From Rhizopus sp. PT2906 (taxonomy: Eukaryota > Mucoromycota > Mucoromycetes > Mucorales > Rhizopodaceae), in contig JAMYHX010000141.1 in the NCBI GenBank assembly GCA_025529335.1, positions 22,371 through 86,370 of the forward strand: a stretch of DNA of 64,000 nt, in the 5' to 3' direction. A program made the position numbers and the translations under genes. The notes beneath the pieces were generated by a model. The model was given only the letters and a program-made list of their open reading frames with translations. It was not told where the DNA came from and ran no database searches. Each line of letters begins with the position of its first letter. The first letter of the stretch is position 1. Shown here piece by piece: positions 1-11,105 of the stretch.

Positions 1-100
1 ACGTGTCAAGGATGGCTGCTAGTGTTTCCTCTTGATGACGATTGAGTTCGAACGGAGGAGCTACACGGTAGCGGAAGGGATCGATTATGGAAGCAGACAT
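1..100 (-). CDS. Truncated 5' end of an unidentified protein (leaves window on the left)
   Basis: On the minus strand an ATG at 98-100 opens a frame that stays open to the window edge (33 codons, starting MSASIIDPFRYR). Upstream of the ATG (101 onward on the plus strand) the DNA turns abruptly AT-rich and non-coding, as expected for a 5' leader. Only the N-terminus is present, with no recognisable domain, so no function is given. It could be a false start, but its codon use and composition look like the real genes in this window and unlike the adjacent spacer. Confidence 0.55.
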   Translation of the reverse strand, partial: MSASIIDPFRYRVAPPFELNRHQEETLAAILDT

Positions 101-1721
101 GTAATAATAATAAAAAAGGAACAAAAGAAAGATCAATTTTTTTTTCTCACTATAAATTGATGTACCCCATCACGTGCCACAAGTGGGGCAGTTAAAATTG
201 CATAAGGTTTTATTAACTGAATTTGGGGGAAAAGGGGTTATCCTGTTCCTTTTTCTTATAAATGGTAAAAAAACCCTGACAGATGTTACAAATAAACATC
301 ATTTTTCTTTTTGTATTGTTTTACAATCAAGCTTATTTCTTTTGTGCTATCTAAAAGTGGGAATATAGGCTTTCTTTTCTCTTTCTATCTCTCTCTCTCT
401 ATAAAAATAGAGCATTGGTTCGGCCAGTTTACATTTGGTCTTGTATCTTCTTTAGAACAGTCTCACCTAAGAGAATGTTCTTTTTGATGGCTTTATGAAC
501 AAAAAAACACGCCATTTATTATACTTTAAATGTTACTTTATCAAATGTTTGGCATTGGAGCAAGAAGAGCAGTGCAGTGATGTAATAAAGATTACTTTAT
601 TCACTAGAAATAGTAATCTTTATATTACAAGGCTGATTACTGTACAATATGCTTATAATAGCATTTCCAGCTGTTGGTTCCAAGACTGTCATAGTCAATT
701 GTCCAACAATCAATGATCTTGGCAGATAGGAGTGGATGCACTTTAACAGTTTACCTTGTTCAGGACTTATAAATAGATTTACCATACAACAGGGTATTTA
801 CAAGTACTGAAAAAGCTCAGATTGAAAACCTTGGAGAAATGTTCAACATGCAAAGTAGGCCAGGAACGACATCTATGGATATCTAAACAAAAGTTCGTTA
901 GATATTAAATTAAAGCTGTATCACCGTCATACACACAAACGATAAATGATCAACCATGTTGCTGATCAACAGCATATAGAATAAAGTGAAAGACAGTAGT
1001 CTAGACAAATTAGAAAGGTAGTGTCATCATTGAGAACAATTAGACGAACTTTACAGGCTTTTATTCAAAAGAAAGAAACTGACCTTCTCAAAGAGTACAG
1101 CTCATCATGTTTATTGGTCAGTCTCCTTTTCTTTGCATAAAAAAGTCTGGAGAATATATACTAAAGTCTTGTTATGAATTTATTTTTAGCACGATTCAGT
1201 GCATATATTTCATTAGTCTTGTTCAACCTGTAAAGTTTATGAACATTAAAGGCACTTGTTAGTATAAATCTTGGTGTTTCATGTTTATTTCTTTAAATAA
1301 ACAGTTTCCCTAAATGAACGACTTGCCACACAAACAGATACTATAATTTGTACAATTTTGGCTTGAGCCAATGTGATAACTAGGTCAAGTGAACTCACAA
1401 TGTGTATAAATTACAATTTTTGACGTTCCGCACTAGCTTATCATCCAATTAAGGTCAAAAGAGTAATTCATATGCTAAAGCATAGGAATGTGATTTGATT
1501 GGCTGAAAAGTTAACCATAAAGTAGTGCAGGGGCAGTTCAAAGAGAGAAAGAAAGAAAGAAAGAGAGAGAGACACAGAAAGAAAGGACAGAGTGAAGAAT
1601 AGAAAAAAAATAAATAAATAAGGGCGAGTTTTAAAATCATGTTACAATTTTAACCCTTTTTCCCTTTCTTCCTTTTTTCTTTTATATAAATATTTTTTTT
1701 TCTTCTTCCTTCATTAACAAA
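101..1721. other. Intergenic region, no supported gene
   Basis: About 1.6 kb between the divergent truncated gene at the left edge and the bHLH gene. It is AT-rich with short spurious reading frames only, a CT-rich run near 370-405 and a GA-rich run near 1540-1600. The last 100 bases are pyrimidine-rich leader sequence before the bHLH start. I see no tRNA, no conserved motif and no transposon end. Confidence 0.5.
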
Positions 1722-3041
1722 ATGTACAATAACAATCATGACTGGACATTTCATCAAACAAACAATACCGATACCAATGACTTTATGGAACCTTTACAAG
1801 AACCAGTGGCATTCGAAGGTATTTTAATAAATATGGGGAATATATAAAGACTGGCAACTCAATGATGAATGCCAGACTTCCAATTTAGCCTAGGACTTGA
1901 TCCTGGATTTGCTATGCCTATTCAACTTGATATACCACCAACATCTATGGACAATTTTCAATATATACCACCTCCTCCAGCCCCATATCCACCACAAAAT
2001 ATGTCAACTAATACATCTGTATTAAACGAGCAAGACCAAAAGGTCTTTAGTCAATTCTTGGACCAATTTTATGTTGACCCAAACATGCAAATTGATCCTC
2101 AACCCTTCTCTTTATATACTAATAACCATACCTTTGATGAAGAGCAACTGCGCCAGTCTAGCATACTTCATTCACTTGACGAACAAAAGAAAGCATACAA
2201 AGATAACCATATCCATCTCATCAATAGTAATCATAACAGTAATAATATTAGTCATATTGGTACTACTACTACTACTACTGCCATGTCTACTACTAGTAGT
2301 ACCGGTACTAATAATGCTATCAACAACAATAATAATAATAATAATAATAATAATCACAGCAAGCCAAACGCTATCTATCTTCAGCAAAGCAATGCGGTTA
2401 CGGCCCCTTATATTATCCGCGAAAATGTTAAAGAAAAGCAACAAGAGCAAAAGCAGCAAAGTGGCAGCACAAACACAATTAGTAACACGAATGGCAACCA
2501 TGGCAACGGCAAGAGTGGAGGGGCAATCAGGAGAGGGAAATCAAGCAAGGAATTATTGACAGAAGAAGAAAAGAGGAATAATCATATCGCATCTGAACAG
2601 AAGAGAAGAAGTATGATTCGATCAGGGTTCAAGGACTTGACCGAGATTGTGCCCACTTTAAAAAACATTAACAATTCAAAAAGCACAGTTCTCTTTAAAG
2701 CAGTGGATTATATTAAATACCTTGAAAAGCGAAATAGAAATTTAAGAGAAAAGATAAAGAATTTAGAAATAAGAGTAGAAGTTGAAGGACGAATGGGAGT
2801 GTTGGGCAGGCCCCCACAGACACAAAATCACCATGTCATTTCTTCTTCGTCATCTACACAGGCCGCTCTACTACAACACAAGACACAACAAAGACAGTTA
2901 TTGGAATTACAAGAAAAGCTACAACACCATCAAAAGTTAATCAGTCAACAGCAAAAAAGCTTCAATGATACCAACAGCTCTTCTTCTTTTTGGCATAGTG
3001 AAAAGACAAAAAATGAATATGAAGATGTTGTTTCTGCATAA
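1722..3041 (+). CDS. bHLH transcription factor (MLX/Ino4-like)
   Basis: Two exons, 1722-1818 and 1876-3041 (57-nt GT-AG intron, phase 1), giving 420 residues. The bHLH domain lies at about residues 262-330. Its basic part reads KRNNHIASEQKRRSMI, with the His/Glu/Arg pattern of E-box-binding bHLH proteins. Helix 2 contains STVLFKAVDYIKYLEKRN and runs on into a short leucine-spaced coiled coil. This resembles the MLX/Mondo and fungal Ino4 type, which bind CANNTG as heterodimers. Flanking regions are low complexity: poly-Asn at about residues 165-185, Gln-rich segments and a proline-rich N-terminus. The ATG at 1722 was chosen because splicing joins it in frame to the long second exon; an ATG-only start inside exon 2 would lack the acidic/Asn-rich N-terminus. 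Target genes (lipid, carbon or other) cannot be inferred. Confidence 0.88.
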
Positions 3042-3108
3042 CCTTTTATTATGATCTTATTCCCCCCTTCTATTTTTTTTGTTCTTCTTGGTATATAAAA
3101 AATTTCTC

Positions 3109-3387
3109 TCATGATGATCTTGATGGTTCACGTGCATACTTCTTTAACAATTCCTCTCGCTTATTTTCCCAAGTGTTATGATCATCCGATTGCTTTTTTT
3201 GCTGAACAGGTGTTTTATTCCAAGAATAATAAGTAGATGATCGTCTAACATGCCTTTGGTTACTGTTCAAATGTCTATTTTCTTCTATATCCTCTCTTTG
3301 TCCATGTCTCTTAAACATCAAAATTACAGAAACAAGGCAAACAACTATGCCCAATAGCACATCTATAAGACCTATTACTTTCATCAT
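3109..3387 (-). CDS. Small single-pass membrane protein, unknown function
   Basis: A 92-residue frame, intron-free, starting at 3387 with two adjacent Met codons. Residues 3-24 form one hydrophobic segment (Ile/Leu/Val-rich), followed by a basic and polar C-terminal tail ending in a charged stretch (REELLKKYAREPS). It is a tail-out or signal-anchored small membrane protein by topology only. It lies tail-to-tail with the bHLH gene, with 67 bp between stop codons. I do not recognise the family. Confidence 0.6.
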   Translation of the reverse strand: MMKVIGLIDVLLGIVVCLVSVILMFKRHGQREDIEENRHLNSNQRHVRRSSTYYSWNKTPVQQKKQSDDHNTWENKREELLKKYAREPSRSS

Positions 3388-3479
3388 TCATTTTATGATA
3401 ATTATTATTATAAAGTACACCAGAAATATTCTCTTATAAAAGATATCGCATTCTCTATAAACATTATTAAAAGTCTAGG

Positions 3480-3520
<41 letters not shown>

Positions 3521-4216
3521 AGATTCATGCGGTCAAGTTGTTCATTTGAAGCCGAAACTAAAAAAAAAAAGTGACGTTGCCACCAACTGGCCATTTTGAC
3601 CTGTTTCCAAATTTGCATAATATACACTTTTTTCATCAGTTTTTTCTTTATGACTAAAAAGACAACATTTAATACATAAAATGAGCTTGGTATTTTGAGA
3701 AAAAGATAAATGTCGTCAACACTGATAAATAACACGTAATTAGACAGAATCGTTTCTTTTATATCTTATTCTTTTGTTATTATTTGTTACCTTATTTGAA
3801 GTTGCTTGATGATAATAGAAAGGAAAATATAAATATTCTTGCAATGAGCTGGGATGTAAAAATTTAACACGCTACAAGGAATTGAGTCTACAAGTACCAC
3901 GCTATCGATTACTACATTCATGATTTTGCCTAGTTGTTCGATTCTTATGCGTGAGATAATAAAGTTGATGTCAAATGAGTCTACATTGAACAAGTATATA
4001 TCTTCATTCTGTCAAACACAAAAAGAATAAAAGAAAGCAATACAATCCCTTCAATTAAACAAAAGAGAGCTTCAAAATAAAGTTTGTTTTTTTTTTTACT
4101 ATATTTACACTCTTGTGCACCATTCCTACACAACTTTAATCCGCCTGATATCTTTCTTTTTTTGGTTACTTTTTGGGAGTGAATGCTGTAATACTTTTCT
4201 TTCTCTTTTATTCATA
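3388..4216. other. Intergenic region with A39 homopolymer
   Basis: About 830 bp between the small membrane protein and the AP180 gene. It holds an uninterrupted run of about 39 A at 3480-3518. A 68-codon frame on the minus strand (3787-3993) has no start context or recognisable domain and was not accepted as a gene. The last 60 bases before 4217 are pyrimidine-rich leader. Confidence 0.5.
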
Positions 4217-5895
4217 ATGGAAACAGCAATAAGAAAAGCAACTAGACTAGACTATAATCCACCAAAGCAAAAGCACCTATCAAGTACTATTTAATATATT
4301 GTACCATGTACATTTACTTACTCCCAAGAACAGCCTTAGTGAGCTTGACCTATGAGAATCCGGGAAATGCTGTGTATATAGTTGATCTATTGGAAAGAAG
4401 ATTACGAGAAAACTCATGGATAGTAAGAAACAGAAACAGAAAGAGAGAGAGAGAGAGAGAAAGAGACATTGATATATTATATAGATAATCTTTAAAGTGT
4501 TGATCATTCTTCATACTTTAATGAGAAATGGAGATGGCGATAAAACTATTGCTTATATAGAAACAAAGCCTTCAGCACTTGATACAACTAAACTACGTGA
4601 AAAGTCATCAGGTACATTAATGACATATATTGTATCAAGACTAATTGTTGTTGTTGTAGGAGTGGTACATATTCAAAATATATATCTTTACACAGCTTAC
4701 CTACAACAAAAAGTTATCGCCTATCGTCAATCAAAGGTGGATTATATTAAGGACACAATGGGCAAAAAGGAAGGAAGGTTGAGGCATTTGTCTATTTCCG
4801 ATGGATTATTAAAGGAGACAGTATCAATTCAAAAATTGATTGGAACTCTTTTAAAGTGCAATGTAAGGAAGAGACAGAGTAGAAGATGTATAGATGCTTA
4901 ACATTGTACCTAGTTTCTGCTGGATGACGTAGATAATAATATTAGTCTGTATGCGTTTCGATTATTAGTAGAGGATTTATTGGTTTTATTCCAAGTGTTA
5001 AATGAAGCTATTGTAAACATTTTAGGCAAGATCCAAAGACAGAATAATATTCCTTTTATTTATCCATTCATTATTTTAGAACACTACTTTGCAATGAAAA
5101 AGTCAGATGCAAGAACGTCCTTGGAAATATATAAAAGATTTGCTAGACAGACTGAAGAAACAATATCTTTTTTGGACCGAGCAAGAAGACTTCAGCATGA
5201 ATTAAGTATTTCTATTCCTTCCGTGAAGCACGTAACTATCATTATATATTTGTATCACTCACTATTAATATTTTGCCCGAATAGGCGCCATTATCCTTGG
5301 CAGCAGCTTTACAAGAGTACTTGGACGATCAAAACCATGGTAACTGACCAAGCTTCATGTTATATGCTTACTCTAACCTTTTTTTTAAATAGGAGTACAG
5401 CAACCTCAACCTCAGCAACAACAGCAACAGCAGCAGCAGCAACAACAACAAGTAGTGACTAGTACAAATAATGTTCAACAGCCAAAAGAATTGATTGATT
5501 TCTTTACAAGTCTTGAAAATGAAAAAGTAAACATATTCTATAACCAAATAGTACCTGTGGCACCCCAACCACAAGCGATACAGTCCATGGTCTTACCTCA
5601 GTCTACGGGACATAATCCATTTCGGCAATCGACCTTACCCGCATCATCAGCAACAAATTATGCCAATCCTTTCAGGACAAGTACAATGCCTCTGATACAC
5701 AACAGTAGTGTGCCTTTGCAACAACCCAATGCAACAGCAAATCAGCTTATAATTCCTCAGGCAACAAGTACACACAATCCTTTTGCGGCAAATAGTAGTA
5801 TGATACCGGTAGCATCACCCACAAATCTAGGTAATAACCCATTCGGTAACAATAACCAACAGCAATGGGGACAACAAAGTAATACATTGTTTTAA
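4217..5895 (+). CDS. AP180/CALM-type clathrin assembly protein (ANTH domain, NPF motifs)
   Basis: Eight exons: 4217-4283, 4334-4422, 4485-4611, 4660-4862, 4914-5025, 5080-5231, 5285-5339, 5393-5895; 435 residues. Residues 1 to about 285 form an ANTH domain. It has the basic N-terminal helix (RKATRLDYNPPKQKHL), the core FKVLIILHTLMRNGDGD, and the late helix ILEHYFAMKKSDARTSLEIY. ANTH domains bind PtdIns(4,5)P2 and load cargo, especially SNAREs, into clathrin coats. A Gln-rich linker (about residues 275-290) leads to a disordered tail with four NPF motifs between about residues 340 and 420, which bind EH-domain proteins such as Ede1/Pan1. This matches yeast Yap1801/1802. The fifth intron (5026-5079) appears to be GC-AG: using it restores the family-standard NIL-EHYF junction. 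The first exon encodes only the first 22 residues. Confidence 0.93.
5026..5079 (+). other. Non-canonical GC-AG intron in the AP180 gene
   Basis: The donor reads TTTTAG|GCAAGA and the acceptor TTATTTTAG. At 54 nt, the intron is in the normal size range of this genome. Retaining it would insert 18 foreign residues inside a conserved ANTH helix. Using the nearest GT (5013) would delete residues that the family conserves. Confidence 0.75.
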
Positions 5896-6762
5896 TAAAG
5901 TTTATTTAAAAATAATAATAAAAAGATGTATATTATTCAGAAAATCGACATTCGACATTCCATAGTGAGCGAAGTACACAGTGCTCTAGTCCGTCCGCCC
6001 GTCGAATAGTTTTCATCATGAAATAATACATACTTTTTAAGCAATACCACAAAAGGAACCCCTTTTAATCTTTTTTTCCCTTTCTTTAAAAGAAGAAAAC
6101 AAGGCAAAAGATGGATCTATCAAAAAAAGGATTAGAAAATGATTCCAAAAAGGGATTATATGAAGAAGAGTCAGACAAGGCTGATAACTTGTATGTCTTT
6201 ATAGGCAACACAATTGTAATTCAGAAGTGATAAACGGACATTTTATCTTCATTCTCTTCTTTGTAGTTTGTCAATATTTACCTTTTGTGATGTTACTGTA
6301 CGAAAAAAGATAAAAGACTAACCATTAAAGCGGGAATTTATACTTGTTATAAAAAAATTTTTTTTACAAGTGACTGTTGGCTGAGATCTTCACAAACCTG
6401 GGCTCAAAACGAATTTATCCTAGACATTTTATCTGGAATATGGTGACAACTATATTTATGACTTGTGTGATAAAATATTTTCTAGAACAAAGAAAATAAA
6501 AAGTGAGAGAGAAGCGATGAGTTGTATCTTTTTATGGATATAAATTAGAGAGAAAGAAGGGGGGGTAATAGAGATGGTCACGTCTTATTGACTGGACAGT
6601 AAGATCAGTTTAATCCAATCAGATCGATCAAATTGGCGTGCATGTTTGAACTCTTTACAAATAGTTGAATAACCCATATCATGACTTTCCCTGGTGATTA
6701 GGGCATGAAGATAATCTCTATTGAAAAGCAGATACTTGAACATTTTCTTTCTTTACTCTACA
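5896..6762. other. Intergenic region, no supported gene
   Basis: About 870 bp. A 39-codon frame starting at 6111 (MDLSKKGLENDSKKG) has a good pyrimidine-rich leader and a GT donor-like site after codon 26. I could not link it to a further exon, so it is left as a possible short ORF or first exon. The rest is AT-rich spacer, with polyadenylation-like AATAATAAA just after the AP180 stop. Confidence 0.4.
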
Positions 6763-7507
6763 ATGTTATCATTGTATCAAGTATTTCAACAACCTATCGT
6801 CCCTGTGTCCTTTCTCGGAAGCTTTCTCTTTCTCGGATGGTGTTTTTTCAGTATTAAACCAAATTTAAATATGAAGCAGACAAGTTGGATCTTGACGTTG
6901 ATCAGTAGCTTTGTCTGCACGCTTGTTTCCATACCTTTTGTGATTCAATTTATGCACTCAAAGTTGGATATGCGGCTACTGGACACTGATAGCAAGCTCC
7001 ACACTGCCTTCATTTGCTTTTTCATATCTTATTTAATACTAGATCTCTCTCTCGGATCTATTTATTATCGAGAACGAGTTACCATTATGACCGGATGGGT
7101 ACATCACTTATTCTACATTGCTGTCTTATTTTGGTTTTTAAGGTTGCAAATTTCCTCATTATTCACTGTGGCGTCGATATTGGAACTACCCACTGTAATT
7201 CTGGCAATAGGATCAATGGACCATGAACTGAGATCAGATCTGCTCTTTGGCTCGACCTTCTTTCTTCTTCGACTGGTGGCCCATGCCTGGATGACGATTG
7301 CCTTGAAAAGATATCATAGGATCAAGATTATGTGGATTATCGCTTTAGTTATTTATCCTCTTCACCTTTATTGGTTTTATGGTAAACTATACATCCTTGC
7401 TTCTATTCAAACACACTCATGTTCTGGTAGGCATCGTACGTACCAATCTAAAGAAAAGGAAATTAAGGCGTATTGTAGAAAAGACAATAAGCAATGATTT
7501 ATTCTAA
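6763..7507 (+). CDS. TLC-domain (TRAM/LAG1/CLN8-type) multi-pass membrane protein
   Basis: Exons 6763-7381 and 7431-7507 (49-nt intron, phase 1); 231 residues. Five to seven hydrophobic segments are visible. The centre carries the TLC hallmark GWVHHLFY, with the adjacent His pair near residue 110, followed by LELPTVILAIGSMDHEL, which fits the conserved mid-domain of TMEM56/TLCD-type proteins. TLC proteins act in lipid sensing, transport or ceramide synthesis in ER and other membranes. The short length and lack of the ceramide synthase Lag1 motif argue for the TLCD/TMEM56 group and not an acyltransferase. The intron is inferred because splicing gives LYWFYGIVRTNLKKRK, a typical basic cytosolic end; read-through would add a polar tail. 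The start is the first ATG after an in-frame stop at 6712. Confidence 0.8.
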
Positions 7508-7777
7508 ATAAAGCTTAAATGTTCCTGATTCTACGTTGCACAAAAAGTTTAAGCACTTGTAAGCATATAAAAAAAAGAGTGGGTGATAAAATAGCTAAAA
7601 TTAACTGGCTACTTTTTCAAAAAAAAATGTTATGTTTTCTATATATATAACACTACATCTTGTCCCCTTCTTTTTTTTTATTTCTTTCTTTATTTACTTT
7701 CTTCTTCTCCCTTCTTTAGCATAAAACTTGTAAGTGAAAACGATAGTACGACTGAATTACTAAAAAGAAAAAAAGAA

Positions 7778-9603
7778 ATGTCAGAGTATGCCGGAATTCG
7801 CTTATCCTGGGAAAGAGTTATTGCAGCCGCCAAAAATTTACCAGACCCAGCCTCTGTAAGTCAAGAGATGCAAGTTGAACAAGACAATAATCGACAAGAG
7901 AGATACTTGTTATTCGCATTAGAGAATATATTTACAATTACCAGTCAAGGTAATGATTTAAAATGCGACACATGTCTTATAATAATAACAACAATCACAA
8001 TAGCTATTGGTTACACAGCTTTCATGGCAACCATGATACAGGAACTAAGTCACGATTGCCCTGTTTCCATGGCGTTTCTAAGACATGTTGTTGATAAATC
8101 GGAACTCCCTGATAGTCAGACATTAGAGACCGTATCGAGGATGATACTTGAAAAATCGTGCATTAATGGTTATATCCTTTGGATCCTATTGGCTAGAAAA
8201 TTTGCTGGTCATTTAACAGAGTCACTGTGGTCAGATAAAGTATATGAGCATTTAATAAAAGTCATTCAATCAGAAAGTGACGCGAAAAGGCTATATGCTC
8301 TATTAGCCTTGGAGTCATTTGCAATGACAGGTAGATTATATCTTTAGTTTGCATTATATTAATATCTAATATAGGAAATATCAAAAGATACATCATGCAA
8401 CGTGATATACAACACACACTGAATTGCATATTGTTAGACTGCAATTCTGCATTAGAATCAACCCCTTCGCCTCTTCACATGGCCCCCTCTAGGCGTGGGC
8501 CTCCTTCACGGAGACCTCGTTCAATCAACTTTTCTATTTTGTTATTACCTTTTATGAAAAAGAAAAAGATACCCATTATGACAGTGATGCACAAAAGCAC
8601 TTGTCAAAAGAAACAATCAAGGCTGTCTCATACCACTCTTATTCACTGCACAGATCAATGTCATGTGCTCTATCAGACAAAATACTGTGTTCAATGGTCT
8701 CTAAGGCATGTATTCACAGATGACAAGGTAATACAAATCAACTAAATCGTACACGCATGAATTAAAACAGTGAATAGAACAGAGTTCCTTTTGCAGAACC
8801 CAAGCTGATAGCGCATCATGCTTTATATGAATTTCGCAACGACAACCCCTTCTTACTACAAACAATCCGCTCATCCACGATGATGACAAATCGTACAGGC
8901 GTTTGGTATTATGAAGTCATGCTTATCACAAGCGGTGTCGTCCATGTTGGCTGGGCATCTCCTTCTAGTCAATTTATACCAGAACAAGGATACGGTGTTG
9001 GTGATAATATGGTAAGAAAGAAAAAGTTACAATCAAAAAAAGGGAAGGCTAATGCATCCCTAGAATGGATTTGCCTTTGATAGTTACCGAGGCGTTCTAT
9101 GGACCTCCGGTAAAGCGGTCTACCCAGATGATAATCCGATTGTTTGTCATGCAGGCGATGTCATCGGAACATTACTCAATCTGAAAAAAGGATATTGTTC
9201 CTTTTTTGTAAATGGACAAGAGATCGAGCTCTCTATCGAACTCACGTCCGCCACTCAGATGTTTCCTGCTGTAAGTTTGACCAGTCATCAGCAGATCGTT
9301 ATCAATTATGGTGATCGCCCTTGGTTTTGTCCGCCACCAATGAAGGCAACCCCCGTATGTAGTCTTTATAAAGAACGACAAGTAAATCATCAGGATATTA
9401 GTGACAATGATGATTTACTGTGTATTCTGTGCTATGCCGAGCCAAGGGATACTACATTGTATCCTTGTTTACATGAGCAGTTTGGTCAATCATGTGTAAA
9501 GAACTTGAAGACATGGTAAGTTTACTCTTTTTGTATAAACGTTATCTCATATTATTATAGTCCGCTGTGTCGTGTGGAAATATATAAAAAGAAAAAGAAA
9601 TAA
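7778..9603 (+). CDS. SPRY-domain and RING-like protein, copy A
   Basis: Exons 7778-7949, 8004-8330, 8375-8727, 8778-9011, 9064-9515, 9561-9603; 526 residues. N-terminal helical region, then a SPRY domain (GVWYYEVMLITSGVVHVGWA, then NGFAFDSYRGVLW and KGYCSFFVNGQEIELS), then a C-terminal RING-like finger starting LCILCYAEP and ending CPLCR. The order resembles RNF123/RSPRY1-type E3 ligases. Intron positions match the larger paralogue at 34187-36513, including the last intron, which splits the Cys codon of CPLC. One RING ligand is replaced: in PCLHEQFGQSC a Gly stands where a Cys is expected. Compared with copy B it lacks part of the N-terminal helical region. The stretch 8520-8680 aligns poorly and may be frame-shifted. 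A real expressed gene is likely, with altered ligase function possible. Confidence 0.82.
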
Positions 9604-9701
9604 ATATATGCAGGGGGCAGAAACAAAGGCGAATGATACATCAAAGACTATAGAAAATAAAAAGGGTGCTTTTTTTTTTTCCTCCTTTTTTTCTTACAGA
9701 A

Positions 9702-10025
9702 ATGAGTAGTCATAGTAACCGGACAGTAGAAGATTCAGTATTGTTGTATCGTCTTCATACAAATGAAGTTCAATTACGTACTTTGGCAGTCGTTCTGAGT
9801 CTAACGGGCGGTTTGGCTCTTTCATTTGCCGTAGGTGTAGGTATATTGATTTATTGGTATGCAAAAAGAGGCAATCAAAAAAAGCCCCCATCACCACCAC
9901 CAAGTCTACCATTACCTTCACCCATGCCCGTGTGTTTATCAAGGTTGACACCTGAACCCTCTGCACCACCCGACACAATAGACACCCTTCCACCACCTCC
10001 ACCCTATGACAGACAAAAAAATTAA
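9702..10025 (+). CDS. Small single-pass membrane protein with PSAP and PPPY motifs
   Basis: Intron-free frame of 107 residues from the ATG at 9702. Residues 1-24 are polar. A hydrophobic span of about 26 residues (AVVLSLTGGLALSFAVGVGI...) is followed by WYAKRG, so the tail is probably cytosolic by the positive-inside rule. The tail is strongly proline-rich and carries PSAP (in EPSAPPD) and, at the extreme C-terminus, PPPPPYD. PSAP binds the UEV domain of Tsg101/Vps23 and PPxY binds WW domains of Nedd4/Rsp5 ubiquitin ligases. The architecture suggests a transmembrane Rsp5/ESCRT adaptor, but no family membership is recognised. It is convergent with the PRL gene, 67 bp between stops. Confidence 0.72.
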   Translation: MSSHSNRTVEDSVLLYRLHTNEVQLRTLAVVLSLTGGLALSFAVGVGILIYWYAKRGNQKKPPSPPPSLPLPSPMPVCLSRLTPEPSAPPDTIDTLPPPPPYDRQKN

Positions 10026-10092
10026 ATTTAAAGTATCGTTTAATGTAAAATAATTCTAACAATAACAATAAATTGATAACCAAGGCAGGGAT

Positions 10093-10815
10093 TCAGGTCA
10101 ATTGTGATAAAGTACTACCATTAGGGCTTGGTTTGCTGCTGCTTCCAAGTTTAAACATACGACCGAGTGATGATCGAAGAGAGTAGTTGGATGCAGATGA
10201 TTTGGGTTTCAATGTACGTTTATAAGAATCCTATTTAATAAGGATTAAATAAGATGTTATTAAAATTGAATAAAACTTACCAAATATGCAATTTGAGGTT
10301 TATTGAATGCGCCTCGTCTCTTGCTTCTGATGAATTCAATCGCATCCAATGGTTTCATTCCCATCTCTATTAAAGCAATAGCTACCAATACTGGGGCTCG
10401 ACCTAATCCTGCGACACAATGTACAGCAATCATGGGTGCTGCTGCATTATCTTCCTTTGCTCGCTCAGCCATTTCTTTTATCTTTTCTACAAGTTGTAAC
10501 CATTCACGAACGACTTGAGGTGGAGGCTATGGATGATGATGAGTATAAATGTATTATAGATATCATATCACTTACCACTCCACCATCTTTGAATGGCAAA
10601 TCTAATACATGGATGTTTCTTTCATTTAATCTGTTAGCACTATATGTCGGTTGGCAGCATCGAACGACTGCAACGACGTTAAGTCGCATAAATTCTTCCA
10701 TATAAAAGTCCAAAGTTGATTCTGTTGGACAATCAAGAATCAAGAAGCGCAATGAAGAATTGGGACAGTCAATGGCTGTGAGCATACGTCCTAAAGGTGA
10801 ACTGTTTCGAGACAT
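10093..10815 (-). CDS. PRL (PTP4A)-type protein tyrosine phosphatase
   Basis: Three exons on the minus strand: 10815-10576, 10526-10281, 10230-10093; 207 residues. The signature loop HCVAGLGRAP is the exact PRL-type HCxxGxxR P-loop (nucleophile Cys, phosphate-binding Arg). The upstream segment DLPFKDGGVPPPQVV matches the WPFDDGAPPP region of PRLs. Family members are small dual-specificity phosphatases linked to membranes and CNNM magnesium transporters. Animal PRLs end in a CAAX prenylation box; this protein instead carries a basic Ser-rich extension ending STLSQLT and no CAAX. The start at 10815 follows a purine-rich leader. All three exons are in phase. Confidence 0.9.
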
Positions 10816-11059
10816 GGGTGAAAGTAAGGTAGATGGTAGAATATAAAGTAATAAAATAAATAAATAAAAAGAGGGAGACTATTGTGAAGATATAAATAAT
10901 AATATAAAAATAAAAACGAGGGAAGAGTCTTCTTTTTTTAAATACTAAGCCTATTTATGGAAGTGACCACAAAGTAATAAGAGTAGGAGAGTTATTGGGA
11001 AGAATAAGTTGATCAATCTTGAGATCAAGAATACAGTTGAACATAAAAAATCTAAAGAG

Positions 11060-11105
<46 letters not shown>

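Noticed and set aside
174..785. Short frames on both strands upstream of the bHLH gene
   Set aside because: Low-complexity, AT-driven frames without start context, domains or splice support; typical spacer noise.
2071..2559. Long frames overlapping the bHLH coding region in other frames
   Set aside because: They arise from the AAT/ACT trinucleotide repeats and encode runs of Ile/Leu; the bHLH frame carries the real domain.
3787..3993. 68-codon minus-strand frame
   Set aside because: No recognisable domain, start leader or splice link; composition fits chance in AT-rich DNA.
6111..6230. Possible first exon MDLSKKGLENDSKKG
   Set aside because: Good leader but no downstream exon could be joined in phase; left inside the spacer note.
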